NCBI GenBank assembly: GCA_003819975.1
Contig: RPPU01000052.1
Coordinates: forward strand, 1-13,578
Length of the DNA: 13,578 nucleotides
Direction: 5' to 3'
From: Desulfobacteraceae bacterium
GTDB lineage: Bacteria > Desulfobacterota > DSM-4660 > Desulfatiglandales > HGW-15
Position 1 is the stretch's first letter. Each line of letters opens with the position of its first letter. Of the stretch, positions 1 to 6,885 are shown in pieces. The notes under the pieces were generated by a model. It made no database searches. It saw nothing but the letters and a program-made list of their open reading frames with translations, and was not told the DNA's origin. Both the position numbers and the translations under genes were made by a program.

Positions 1-50
1 ATAGACTTAAGGTGATCGACAGTAAAATTTAACAAGCTGAATCTTTTTAC

Positions 51-106
51 GCCCCCCTTTGGGGGGCTTCCTGATGCCACCCGCTATGCGGGTGGAGTTT
101 CACTCC
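51..106. repeat. Three adjacent small hairpins (terminator/REP-like)
   Basis: Three perfect stem-loops lie within 56 bases. The first has a 7-bp stem, GCCCCCC/GGGGGGC, with a TTT loop (51-67). The second has an 8-bp stem, CCACCCGC/GCGGGTGG, with a TAT loop (77-95). The third has a 5-bp stem, GGAGT/ACTCC, with a TTC loop (94-106), and shares its first two bases with the second. No U-tract follows the GC-rich stems, so a classical intrinsic terminator is not clear. A terminator for a gene left of the window, or a REP-type extragenic palindrome, are both possible. Confidence 0.55.
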
Positions 107-214
107 GCGGATATCTATCCATTTTAGTAAGCCTTCCTGTTTTAATCAAAAAGTATCATGATTTCAGATAGATAAATAAATATAAATTGTTATACGATTT
201 TCTTAAAAATGTTA

Positions 215-262
215 TTGACATAAGGTTCATATAAATATAGTCTCACTACAAATAGTCTATAT
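215..262 (+). promoter_or_regulatory. Probable promoter and MarR operator-like repeats
   Basis: A perfect TTGACA (215-220) is followed after 15 bases by TATAGT (236-241), a good -10 match at a short spacing. Overlapping the -10, ATAGTCT occurs twice as a direct repeat (237-243 and 252-258), 15 bp apart. The block is bracketed by the inverted pair ATATAG (235-240) and CTATAT (257-262). This arrangement, just before a marR gene, suggests an autoregulatory operator that would occlude RNA polymerase. The repeats are seen; the binding is inferred. The rest of 1-285 holds no gene I can support. Confidence 0.5.
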
Positions 263-285
263 GCAAACTAAATAAGGGAAACTAC

Positions 286-765
286 ATGAACCTAAAACAA
301 GAACTCGGATTGGCCCAACCCTTGGAGACTGTGGAGAATGAATGCCTGTTGAGCATCTTATTCACCGCCACGATCCTTTATAAAATATCCTATAAATTTT
401 TTAAGAAATTCGATCTCAGCGACGCCCAATTCAATGTGATCATGCAATTAAGCTATGCCGAGGAAAGTTCGCTTTCGCAAGTGGAGTTGAGTAGGCGTTT
501 GGTCGTGAACAAAACCGATATGACCGGCATTATCGACCGGCTTGAAAAAGCCAAAATGGTCGAACGGGTTGCGCATGCCACGGACCGCCGCGTGAACAAT
601 ATCCGGCTCACGGAAAAGGGCAGAAATCTGGTTAAAGAAATCGAGCCGCATTATCTGGAAGAGATTTTTAAATTAATGGGCGGCCTGAGCAAGCAGGACA
701 TGCAGAAGGTTATCCAGGGACTGGAAAAGGTCCGGGAAAACGTGCGTGTTAATAAAATGCTGTGA
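286..765 (+). CDS. MarR-family transcriptional regulator
   Basis: This 159-residue protein has the size and layout of MarR regulators: N-terminal helices for dimerisation, then a winged helix at about residues 60-115. The recognition region reads LSQVELSRRLVVNKTDMTGI, and the wing contains the characteristic acidic-Arg-Arg turn ATDRRVNNIRLTEKG. MarR dimers usually repress their own operon and release DNA when a small ligand, often a phenolic or lipophilic compound, binds. The start at 286 has an AAGGGA-type ribosome site a few bases upstream. It is the first gene of a set with three membrane-protein genes, the next starting 36 nt beyond its stop, so it probably regulates them. The ligand cannot be read from sequence. 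Confidence 0.93.
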   Translation: MNLKQELGLAQPLETVENECLLSILFTATILYKISYKFFKKFDLSDAQFNVIMQLSYAEESSLSQVELSRRLVVNKTDMTGIIDRLEKAKMVERVAHATDRRVNNIRLTEKGRNLVKEIEPHYLEEIFKLMGGLSKQDMQKVIQGLEKVRENVRVNKML

Positions 766-800
766 TGGATTGGCAACCAGTAATTATAAGGAGAATTAAA

Positions 801-1823
801 ATGGCCATGATCAATAATCCATTGGACAAAAAAGCGGACTTGAAAACGATTCGGAAACTTTATCAGGATGGGTTTATAAAGCCGGAAGCGTTTCAGGCGG
901 CTCAAGCCGTTCTACGCTCTCCGGCCGACTGGTTTATCTGGGCCGGACAGCTTTTACTTTTTATCGGCAGCGCCCTGGTATTGAGCGGGATTATTTTTTT
1001 CTTCGCTTATAATTGGGACAAAATGGGCCGGTTTTATAAATTAGGATTGTTGGAAGGCTTGATTCTGGCCTGTGCCGTGAGCTCGCAATGGTTATGGCGC
1101 AAAAAACTGGAAGCAAAGGTTTTACTTTTAAGCGCTGCGGTTTTGGTGGGGGTGTTGATGGCGGTCTATGGGCAGATTTATCAGACCGGAGCGGATGCGT
1201 ACGAATTATTCACGGGTTGGGCGGCCTTGATATTCGGGTGGGTTCTGGTCTGCGAATTTGCAGCTCTCTGGTTTGTATGGTTGGTGATCCTGAACACTGG
1301 GTTGATTTTCTATTGGGTCCAGGTCGGTCATCCGGCCCATGAGTATTCTTATGAATTATTATGGTTAGCCCTGGCCGGTTTGAATGGTGCGGCTTTGATT
1401 TTTCGTGAATTAGGAGCATTAGCCAAATTAGAGTGGTTAAACGGCAGGTGGCTCCGGATCATTTTGTTTATGGCTTTGCTGTTAGCTTTATCCATACCGA
1501 CCACTCAATTAATCGTGGATTGGCATGTGACCGGCATTCTGTGGTTAAGCGCCGGGATTTGGATCGTTGCAGCCGGCCTCGGCTATTGGCTTTACCGTTT
1601 TAGATGGCTCGATTTTCTTGTCTTGGGTTTAATCGTCATGAATGCTTGTTATCTCTTGATAACTTTAATCGGCAAAAACTTATTTGACTATGTCGAACAT
1701 GAAGAAGCCGGAACCTATTTATTAATGGCCATGATTATTTTGGCGATCGTAAGCGCCGCGGCTCTATGGTTACGTTTATTAGCCCAAAAAATAAAAAAAA
1801 CCGGGCAAGGAGGTCTTCAATGA
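801..1823 (+). CDS. DUF2157 multi-pass membrane protein
   Basis: A 340-residue polytopic membrane protein. A soluble N-terminal stretch (about residues 1-40, containing LKTIRKLYQDGFIKPEAF) is followed by roughly nine or ten hydrophobic segments, the layout of the DUF2157 family. The start at 801 is chosen because a perfect AAGGAG lies at 788-793, 7 bases upstream; a GTG at 762 and an ATG at 765 have no such site. The reading frame could extend back over the marR stop, but that is unlikely to be used. The gene overlaps the next by an ATGA. DUF2157, DUF4401 and GDYXXLXY genes are a recurrent trio in bacteria, implying a shared membrane complex. The biochemical role is not established; a cell-envelope function is my inference only. 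Confidence 0.85.
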   Translation: MAMINNPLDKKADLKTIRKLYQDGFIKPEAFQAAQAVLRSPADWFIWAGQLLLFIGSALVLSGIIFFFAYNWDKMGRFYKLGLLEGLILACAVSSQWLWRKKLEAKVLLLSAAVLVGVLMAVYGQIYQTGADAYELFTGWAALIFGWVLVCEFAALWFVWLVILNTGLIFYWVQVGHPAHEYSYELLWLALAGLNGAALIFRELGALAKLEWLNGRWLRIILFMALLLALSIPTTQLIVDWHVTGILWLSAGIWIVAAGLGYWLYRFRWLDFLVLGLIVMNACYLLITLIGKNLFDYVEHEEAGTYLLMAMIILAIVSAAALWLRLLAQKIKKTGQGGLQ

Positions 1824-2899
1824 AAAATAATACTTTAACGCTAAATGAATTATTCAATCACCCGGACGTTCGGAAAACGACAGGGCCTCAGGACATGGAA
1901 CGGATTGAGGCTGTTTTGGAAAAAGAATCCAATGCTCCAAAAGAACCTGTATTCATTCGGGCCCTTTTAGGACTCGGCGCCTGGGTTGCGGCGATATTTT
2001 TGACTATTTTCAGCTATGAGATGGAAAAGAGCAGCACCGGCGCGATTATTTTCGGATGTGCTTTTATGGGCGCGGGTATTATTCTATCGCGAATTCACCG
2101 GGCTGTTTTTCTGCAACAGCTTGCTCTGGCTTTGGCTTTTGCGGGAAATTTATTGATTCTGTACGGCGTGGGTGAAAAATGCGACCGGTTTCATGAAATC
2201 GTTCCGGTGCTGGTCCTTACCCATGCGGCCCTTTGTCTTTTGGTCTATCCTCTATTGCAAAATTCCATTTACCGGTTCCTGGCGCCGATCGGTTTAACTA
2301 TTCTGCTGATCGTGTGGATCGTCGACGAAAAAGCGTTCGATTGGATTCATGTCCTGATCGCGGCGGAAGCGGTTCTAACAGGAGTGCTTTTTCTAAAAAA
2401 TCGGGTGCCCCAATTTTTCAAACCCTTGGCTTATGCGGCCGCTTTTATGCTGCCGTCGACTCTTTTATTTTGGAATCTTTACCAGACCGCGGAGTTCTCG
2501 GACATATTTTTGGGACGGAATCATATCGAACCTTTATGGCCCGCAACCCTGTTTTTGGCGGGAGGTTTGATTTATATTTATTTCCATCTGAGCGGAGGAT
2601 TAAGCCGAATCGCCAAACCTTGGATGATCTTGGCCTTAGGCGCCACCATTTTTTTGGGCATCTTTTCGACCCCTGGTATTTTAGTGGTGATCGGTTTGCT
2701 TGTTTTGGGTTATAGCCTGGATGAATGGATTTTGACCTGGTTGGCTTATGTTTTTCTGCCTGTTTTCCTGATCGTGTTTTATTATAACCTGCAGATTAGT
2801 CTGGAATATAAATCCTATATTATCATGGGAAGCGGCTTAATCCTGCTGGGTGTGCGTTGGATCGCGGGCAGGCTTATGCCCAAGGAGGTAGTGCGATGA
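1820..2899 (+). CDS. DUF4401 multi-pass membrane protein
   Basis: A 359-residue polytopic membrane protein that starts with a soluble segment (about residues 1-48, including TGPQDMERIEAVLEKE), followed by about ten or more hydrophobic helices. This layout and the gene position match DUF4401 proteins. The start at 1820 follows a perfect AAGGAGGT at 1807-1814 and overlaps the DUF2157 stop as ATGA, a sign of translational coupling. An upstream start at 1766 in the same frame lies deep in the preceding gene and is not needed. Molecular function is unknown for the family. Stoichiometric co-production with its two neighbours is inferred from the overlaps and the strong ribosome sites. Confidence 0.82.
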   Translation: MKNNTLTLNELFNHPDVRKTTGPQDMERIEAVLEKESNAPKEPVFIRALLGLGAWVAAIFLTIFSYEMEKSSTGAIIFGCAFMGAGIILSRIHRAVFLQQLALALAFAGNLLILYGVGEKCDRFHEIVPVLVLTHAALCLLVYPLLQNSIYRFLAPIGLTILLIVWIVDEKAFDWIHVLIAAEAVLTGVLFLKNRVPQFFKPLAYAAAFMLPSTLLFWNLYQTAEFSDIFLGRNHIEPLWPATLFLAGGLIYIYFHLSGGLSRIAKPWMILALGATIFLGIFSTPGILVVIGLLVLGYSLDEWILTWLAYVFLPVFLIVFYYNLQISLEYKSYIIMGSGLILLGVRWIAGRLMPKEVVR

Positions 2900-3387
2900 A
2901 AAAGATTATTTTTTGGATCACGTTGGCCGTAGTCTTGGGTTTAATGAATTTTCAGATTTTTCATAAAGAGAAAACCATAGCGCATGGGCAAACCATGTTG
3001 CTCAAGCTCGCGCCCCGGGATCCCCGTTCCCTGATGCAGGGGGATTATATGGTTTTGAGGTATGAAATTGTCGATGCCGCTGTACAGGCAGTGGCGCTCA
3101 AAGACAAAGGATATCTTGTGGTTTCCCTGAATGAGCATCAGGTCGCCAAATATGTAAGGATTCATAACGGAGAACCTTTAGCAACCAACGAGTTTCTCTT
3201 GCTGTACCGAAACCGCGACGGACTTCGTTTAGGCGCCGAGTCCTTTATGTTTCAAGAAGGCGATGCCGGCTTGTATGACCAAGCGCGTTATGGGGAACTA
3301 AAAGTGGACGCAAACGGCGCAAGTGTTTTGGTCGGTTTGCGTGATGAAAAATGGACGTCATTGGGTAATAAGAAAGTATTTGAATAA
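2896..3387 (+). CDS. GDYXXLXY-family protein, membrane-anchored
   Basis: The 163-residue product begins with a single hydrophobic segment (about residues 3-20, IIFWITLAVVLGLMNFQIF), which would act as a signal anchor. The signature motif GDYMVLRY follows near residue 52, just after PRDPRSLMQ. This is the diagnostic sequence of GDYXXLXY proteins, which are encoded next to DUF2157/DUF4401 genes. The remainder is predicted to be exported and contains beta-rich segments ending in a conserved-looking GLRDE. The start at 2896 has AAGGAGGT at 2882-2889 and overlaps the previous stop as ATGA. It is the last gene of the coupled trio; I see no clear terminator after it. Its molecular role is unknown. 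Confidence 0.88.
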   Translation: MKKIIFWITLAVVLGLMNFQIFHKEKTIAHGQTMLLKLAPRDPRSLMQGDYMVLRYEIVDAAVQAVALKDKGYLVVSLNEHQVAKYVRIHNGEPLATNEFLLLYRNRDGLRLGAESFMFQEGDAGLYDQARYGELKVDANGASVLVGLRDEKWTSLGNKKVFE

Positions 3388-3468
3388 TACGGCATATTAC
3401 TTCTCGGCAATATCGTTTGGATTTTGGTTCGACGATAGGGATAATGAATATGGAAGGTGAGGTTGAAG

Positions 3469-3867
3469 ATGATTCTGAAAAGTGAAGTTCAAACAAAGGA
3501 ACGAAAAAAGATGTCAAAGGGTGAGTTTCCCGCAATCGGGCAAGTTGTCCGGGAATTTCAGGGCATGAATGTCAAGGAAACATGGGATATGACGGATAAG
3601 AACGATAAGGAAGACGAGAAATTGAATCAAGCCAAGGTATGGGAGATGCTCGAAGGGCTGATGTGGAATCTCAAGGAAGTCGACGCGTTCTTGAAAACCA
3701 ACAAAAGCGATTCAGCCCGTGAAATAATTATGGAGAGCCTGGAATCGTATCAAAAAGCGATTGATTTCAATTTAAAGAACGAACCCATGATAGCGTATAA
3801 CTATATAAAAACGGCGTCCACTTCAGTCTGGCGGGCATTGACGCTGATGCATCACCATGAATCCTAA
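3469..3867 (+). CDS. Hypothetical small helical protein
   Basis: I do not recognise this 132-residue protein. It is charged and lysine-rich at the N-terminus. From about residue 55 it is predicted to be mostly amphipathic helices (QAKVWEMLEGLMWNLKEVDA, then a helix pair around ESLESYQKAIDFNL), ending in HHHES. It has no signal peptide or membrane segment, so it is probably cytoplasmic. The start is uncertain. ATG 3469 has GGTGAGG just upstream, ATG 3511 has AAAGGA ten bases upstream, and a GTG at 3457 is also in frame. It stands apart from the trio by about 80 bases that contain no other feature I can see. The helical pairs might suggest a four-helix or HEPN-like fold, but no catalytic motif supports that. 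Confidence 0.6.
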   Translation: MILKSEVQTKERKKMSKGEFPAIGQVVREFQGMNVKETWDMTDKNDKEDEKLNQAKVWEMLEGLMWNLKEVDAFLKTNKSDSAREIIMESLESYQKAIDFNLKNEPMIAYNYIKTASTSVWRALTLMHHHES

Positions 3868-4018
3868 TCCGGTGTCAAAAGGGAGGGTTCTTTTAAGGGA
3901 CAAGAGCTGCATGGGAACCCATCTGGGCCGCCACGCCTTACGCATCGCTGTCAAAGATGGAGAAATGAATAAAAAGATGATTGCGATTTTGAAGGAAGTT
4001 TTTCGAATACAGAAATAA
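3857..4018 (+). pseudogene. C-terminal relic of HisC/CobD-like aminotransferase
   Basis: A 53-codon open frame, overlapping the 3' end of the preceding gene by 11 bases, encodes GRVLLRDKSCMGTHLGRHAL followed by RIAVKDGEMNKKMIAILKEV. This resembles the C-terminal end of fold-type I aminotransferases of the histidinol-phosphate aminotransferase / threonine-phosphate decarboxylase group, where the pattern is (I/V)L(I/V)RDCS-x-F-x-GL...RIAVR...EN...L..L. The Arg in RIAVK would be the substrate-carboxylate-binding Arg. The PLP lysine and the rest of the enzyme are absent and no homologous sequence is visible upstream, so I read this as a remnant of a deleted gene rather than a working enzyme. Expression of the short frame as an independent peptide cannot be excluded. 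Confidence 0.5.
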
Positions 4019-4071
4019 TATAATGAATGCATTTACTTTGATTTGTTCCGCCGCTTCAATTCGGAGGAGAG

Positions 4072-4485
4072 ATGAATAAAAATTTTATTCTGTTTAGTTT
4101 TGCTATCTTTTTATTAGCGGGATGTTGCAGTTATTATATCGTCAAAGTGCATGATCCGCAATATGCAGTTCTTGGAAAATTTCTTGAGAAACTGGATTCC
4201 ATTTACAGGGGGCTTGGTTTCGTTCGCTGGTCGGAGTCTCCACAATTAAGAGAGATTTGGAGTTATGAAATACAAAAAGATCATAGCCTTGAATCAATTT
4301 GGAAATCAAAATATTTATCAATTGTACAGCATTTAGATGGAAATCAGCTTACAATCAGATTGGTTGCCGTGAGTGGGATGGATGAAGAAGCCGAAGTGAT
4401 GGCAAAATATATCGAGTATTTATCTAAGGAATTTCCAGAATTGAAAGTTACAATAGAGAGAGAAACGACAATCGATTTGCGATAA
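4072..4485 (+). CDS. Small predicted lipoprotein, unknown function
   Basis: The 137-residue product has a classical lipoprotein signal: a short positive start (MNKN), a hydrophobic stretch (FILFSFAIF), and the lipobox LAGC ending at Cys18, directly followed by another Cys. The mature part is a small globular domain with the segments YRGLGFVRWSESPQLREIWS and LSKEFPELKVTIE, which I do not recognise. A strong GGAGGAG ribosome site precedes the start at 4072. The gene is noticeably more AT-rich than its neighbours, hinting at a different origin. It ends 20 bases before the prenyltransferase gene and so may be co-transcribed with it. The second position after the lipobox Cys is not Asp, so outer-membrane sorting is possible in a Gram-negative cell. 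Confidence 0.8.
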   Translation: MNKNFILFSFAIFLLAGCCSYYIVKVHDPQYAVLGKFLEKLDSIYRGLGFVRWSESPQLREIWSYEIQKDHSLESIWKSKYLSIVQHLDGNQLTIRLVAVSGMDEEAEVMAKYIEYLSKEFPELKVTIERETTIDLR

Positions 4486-4505
4486 CTAAATAAGAAGAGG
4501 ATGCT

Positions 4506-5483
4506 ATGTCATTTAAGCTAGGTAATTTTTTCAAGTCATATATCAAATCCATGCGATTGTACTATGCCTTCGTGACCGGCATAGCGGGATGGATCGGCGT
4601 TTCGTTTTATCATTTCTGCATGCCGGATTTCGTCGATTACGGCCGCAGCGTACTGGTATTGATCGTATTGTTCTTGAGCTGGGGCATCAATCAGATCGTC
4701 AACGATTATCTCGGGCTCAAGGAAGACCGGATCAATGCGCCCAACCGGCCCATGGTGACCGGCGAATTAAATCCGAAATGGGCTATGATTTTATCAGGCG
4801 TACTGATCCTGGGAACGCTGTTGATCTCTTGGCAAATGAATCCGTGGTCCGTAATTCCGGTCTTGGCCGGGGTTTTGTTGAATGTGCTCTATGAATATTC
4901 AAAAGCCTGGTCTTTGCTGGGCAATGTGGTTTTCGGCGTTTCCATTGCGTCTTGCACGGGTTATGGGTTCCTGGCTTCCGGGCCGCTGCCCGAACCGGTT
5001 TATACCACCAACCGGCTCAGTGTATTGATTTTGGTTGCCGTTTTAAACGGATTAATGACCTATTTCACTTATTTTAAGGATGTGCAAGGAGATCAAGCGG
5101 TCGGCAAGAAAACGTTTATAGTTCGGCATGGTTTAAAAACGGCGCGCTGGGCCGGGATACTAGGGGCTTTTCTGCCGACCCTCGCTTTTTTTATGTTCAT
5201 GATCATCGGTTGGCTGCCGCCCTCGGATATTCTTTTTAAAGAACATTTCGTGTTTTGCGGGGTCATGACTGTGTTTTTGCAATTTTGGACAGCCGTGCTT
5301 TATTGGCGACATCCGGGCGGGGAGCGCACCTATTTCAGCTTGGCAACCAATATCCGAGCCTGCGTGGCCGGGCAAGTGGCGCTGATCGCCATTTTTAACG
5401 GTACCTTGGCGCTTTACCTTTTATCGGCTTGCTATATTTTTATCGGGTTTTTATTCGATCTTTATAAAGATGCAAGGGCTTGA
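4506..5483 (+). CDS. UbiA-family prenyltransferase
   Basis: A 325-residue polytopic membrane protein with both catalytic signatures of the UbiA superfamily. The first Asp-rich motif is NDYLGLKEDRINAPNRP (residues 66-82: Asn66, Asp67, Asp74, Asn77, Arg81), and the second is KDVQGD (Asp192, Asp196), followed by GKKT. These aspartates bind the Mg-diphosphate of a polyprenyl donor. About eight or nine hydrophobic helices fit the family. The NAPNRP form and DVQGD are closer to the chlorophyll-synthase/DGGGP-synthase/homogentisate branch than to classic UbiA 4-hydroxybenzoate transferases, but the acceptor cannot be assigned. An AAGAGG ribosome site precedes the start. It is the first gene of the seven-gene putative lipid operon and stops one base before the radical SAM start at 5485. 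Confidence 0.9.
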   Translation: MSFKLGNFFKSYIKSMRLYYAFVTGIAGWIGVSFYHFCMPDFVDYGRSVLVLIVLFLSWGINQIVNDYLGLKEDRINAPNRPMVTGELNPKWAMILSGVLILGTLLISWQMNPWSVIPVLAGVLLNVLYEYSKAWSLLGNVVFGVSIASCTGYGFLASGPLPEPVYTTNRLSVLILVAVLNGLMTYFTYFKDVQGDQAVGKKTFIVRHGLKTARWAGILGAFLPTLAFFMFMIIGWLPPSDILFKEHFVFCGVMTVFLQFWTAVLYWRHPGGERTYFSLATNIRACVAGQVALIAIFNGTLALYLLSACYIFIGFLFDLYKDARA

Positions 5484-5484
5484 A

Positions 5485-6780
5485 ATGAAAAATGAACATT
5501 TTTTAACAGGCATCGCAAAGTTTTTTCTTTATTTGCGTATCGCTTTCGGCGTGGCAGGGACCTATGCTTTAAAGCCGAAAGTATTTCAATGGTCGCCAAT
5601 AGCTTACTTGATATTTTTAAAAAGAGCGCTACGCCTGCTGCTTGTTTTCCGTCACCATAAGGCCGTACTGACCGGAAGAGGGCATAAACTGGATTTATAT
5701 CTCCCGGCTTATCCTTCCCGGGCCTTTTATTGGGCGTTGGAAAACAAGCTTTTGCGGACACCCCCCGGACCGGTGACCGTTGTTTTTTCCATGACCAAGG
5801 CTTGTCCTTACCGGTGTTCCCATTGTTACCAGCGTAAAGATGAAAACCGGGAATTGGATGAATCCGTAATGTCGGAAACCGCACGCCAATTACAGGAGAT
5901 GGGCGTGGCCATGTTCGATATCGAGGGTGGTGAGCCTTTCACAAGGTTTCCTCGTCTTTTAAAGTTAATAAAAAACTTGGATAAACGATCCGAATTATGG
6001 ATCAACACCACCGGAGCCGGTATGAAACCGGGGATGCTGGAACAACTAAAGCAGAACGGTTTGACGGGATTGATGGTATCGATCCATTCCCCTGATCCCT
6101 TTATTCATGACCGCCTGACAGGTGTGCCGGGATCTTTCCATACCGCATGTGAAACAATTCGGCAATGTCGCATCCTGAAGCTCATGGCGGCCGTGAACAG
6201 CGTACTTTCGGAAGAGGAGATTCGGACCGGCGGCCTGGATCGTTTAATGGTATTGGCGCGCGAGTTGGATGCGGATTTCGTACAGCTTATCCATCCTAAA
6301 CCGGCTGGGATGTGGTTGGGGCGGCATGAGTCCATGCAAAGAGATCAAGGATTGCTCGATTTTATCCGAATGGAATACAAACGGTTCCATAACCGGAAAC
6401 ATAAAGACTTTCCATCTTTGGCCGCTCAGGTTGTTGAAGAGTCGGAGTATATGTTGGGTTGCACGGCCGGGGGTGTGGATCGCTTCTATATCAATGCCTC
6501 AGGTGAAATCCAGCCCTGTGAATTTTTAAATATCTCTTTTGGCAATGTGCGCGAGGAACCCTTGCCTGTTATTTTCAAGCGCATGCGGGTTGCTTTTCGC
6601 GTGCCGGCCTGTGATTGGTTGTGCTGTATGCAAGGCGAGAATATTGCCGAATTAATACGGGAGCATGGAATTTCCATTACACCGCTGCCTTGGCCTATAA
6701 CTCAAAAACTAATCGAGAAATGGGACCGAGGACCGGCCACCCCGCTTTATCAAAAACTGGGGATCTATGGTGATAAATGA
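5485..6780 (+). CDS. Radical SAM protein with C-terminal cysteine-rich domain
   Basis: The 431-residue protein carries the radical SAM [4Fe-4S] motif CPYRCSHC (Cys107, Cys111, Cys114) and the SAM-binding IEGGEP (about 146-151) of the TIM-barrel core. About 100 residues precede the motif, with hydrophobic stretches (about 5-25 and 38-55) suggesting membrane association. The C-terminal region holds Cys326, Cys345 in a GEIQPCEF segment followed by FGNV, and Cys376, Cys380 and Cys381. This resembles a SPASM/twitch domain that could bind an auxiliary cluster. The start at 5485 is preferred because AAGGG lies at 5474-5478; ATG 5470 in the same frame has no ribosome site and would overlap UbiA. The reaction is unknown. 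The position after UbiA suggests chemistry on the same lipid or quinone-like product. Confidence 0.88.
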   Translation: MKNEHFLTGIAKFFLYLRIAFGVAGTYALKPKVFQWSPIAYLIFLKRALRLLLVFRHHKAVLTGRGHKLDLYLPAYPSRAFYWALENKLLRTPPGPVTVVFSMTKACPYRCSHCYQRKDENRELDESVMSETARQLQEMGVAMFDIEGGEPFTRFPRLLKLIKNLDKRSELWINTTGAGMKPGMLEQLKQNGLTGLMVSIHSPDPFIHDRLTGVPGSFHTACETIRQCRILKLMAAVNSVLSEEEIRTGGLDRLMVLARELDADFVQLIHPKPAGMWLGRHESMQRDQGLLDFIRMEYKRFHNRKHKDFPSLAAQVVEESEYMLGCTAGGVDRFYINASGEIQPCEFLNISFGNVREEPLPVIFKRMRVAFRVPACDWLCCMQGENIAELIREHGISITPLPWPITQKLIEKWDRGPATPLYQKLGIYGDK

Positions 6781-6792
6781 GATTCACAGTTC

Positions 6793-6816
6793 CGCGGTTC
6801 ACGGTTCAAGGTTAAA
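6793..6816. repeat. Short tandem/dispersed repeat GGTTCAC-GGTTCAA-GGTTAAA
   Basis: Three tandem heptamers (GGTTCAC, GGTTCAA, GGTTAAA at 6796-6816) follow CGC in the only sizeable gap inside the operon (6781-6885). An inverted, slightly diverged copy of CGCGGTTCACGGTTCAAG lies at 12346-12363, matching at 16 of 18 positions. It probably belongs to a dispersed extragenic repeat family. No promoter is convincing in this gap, so read-through transcription from the upstream genes is plausible. Confidence 0.55.
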
Positions 6817-6885
6817 AAAAATAAGAGGGTTAGTATTGAATAAATTCAAAAAGGAACCGCAACGCTTGAGTAATAGGGTCTATTT

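Noticed and set aside
51..106. Possible CRISPR-like or riboswitch leader from the clustered hairpins
   Set aside because: The stems differ in sequence and there are no regularly spaced repeats or conserved aptamer motifs; it is too far from and unlinked to the marR start.
762..800. Extended N-terminus for the DUF2157 protein from GTG 762 or ATG 765
   Set aside because: A perfect AAGGAG at 788-793 serves ATG 801, and the extra 12-13 residues do not resemble the family's N-terminus.
5462..5884. A 140-codon minus-strand open frame
   Set aside because: It lies antisense to the radical SAM gene, which has clear catalytic motifs; its composition is that of a shadow frame.
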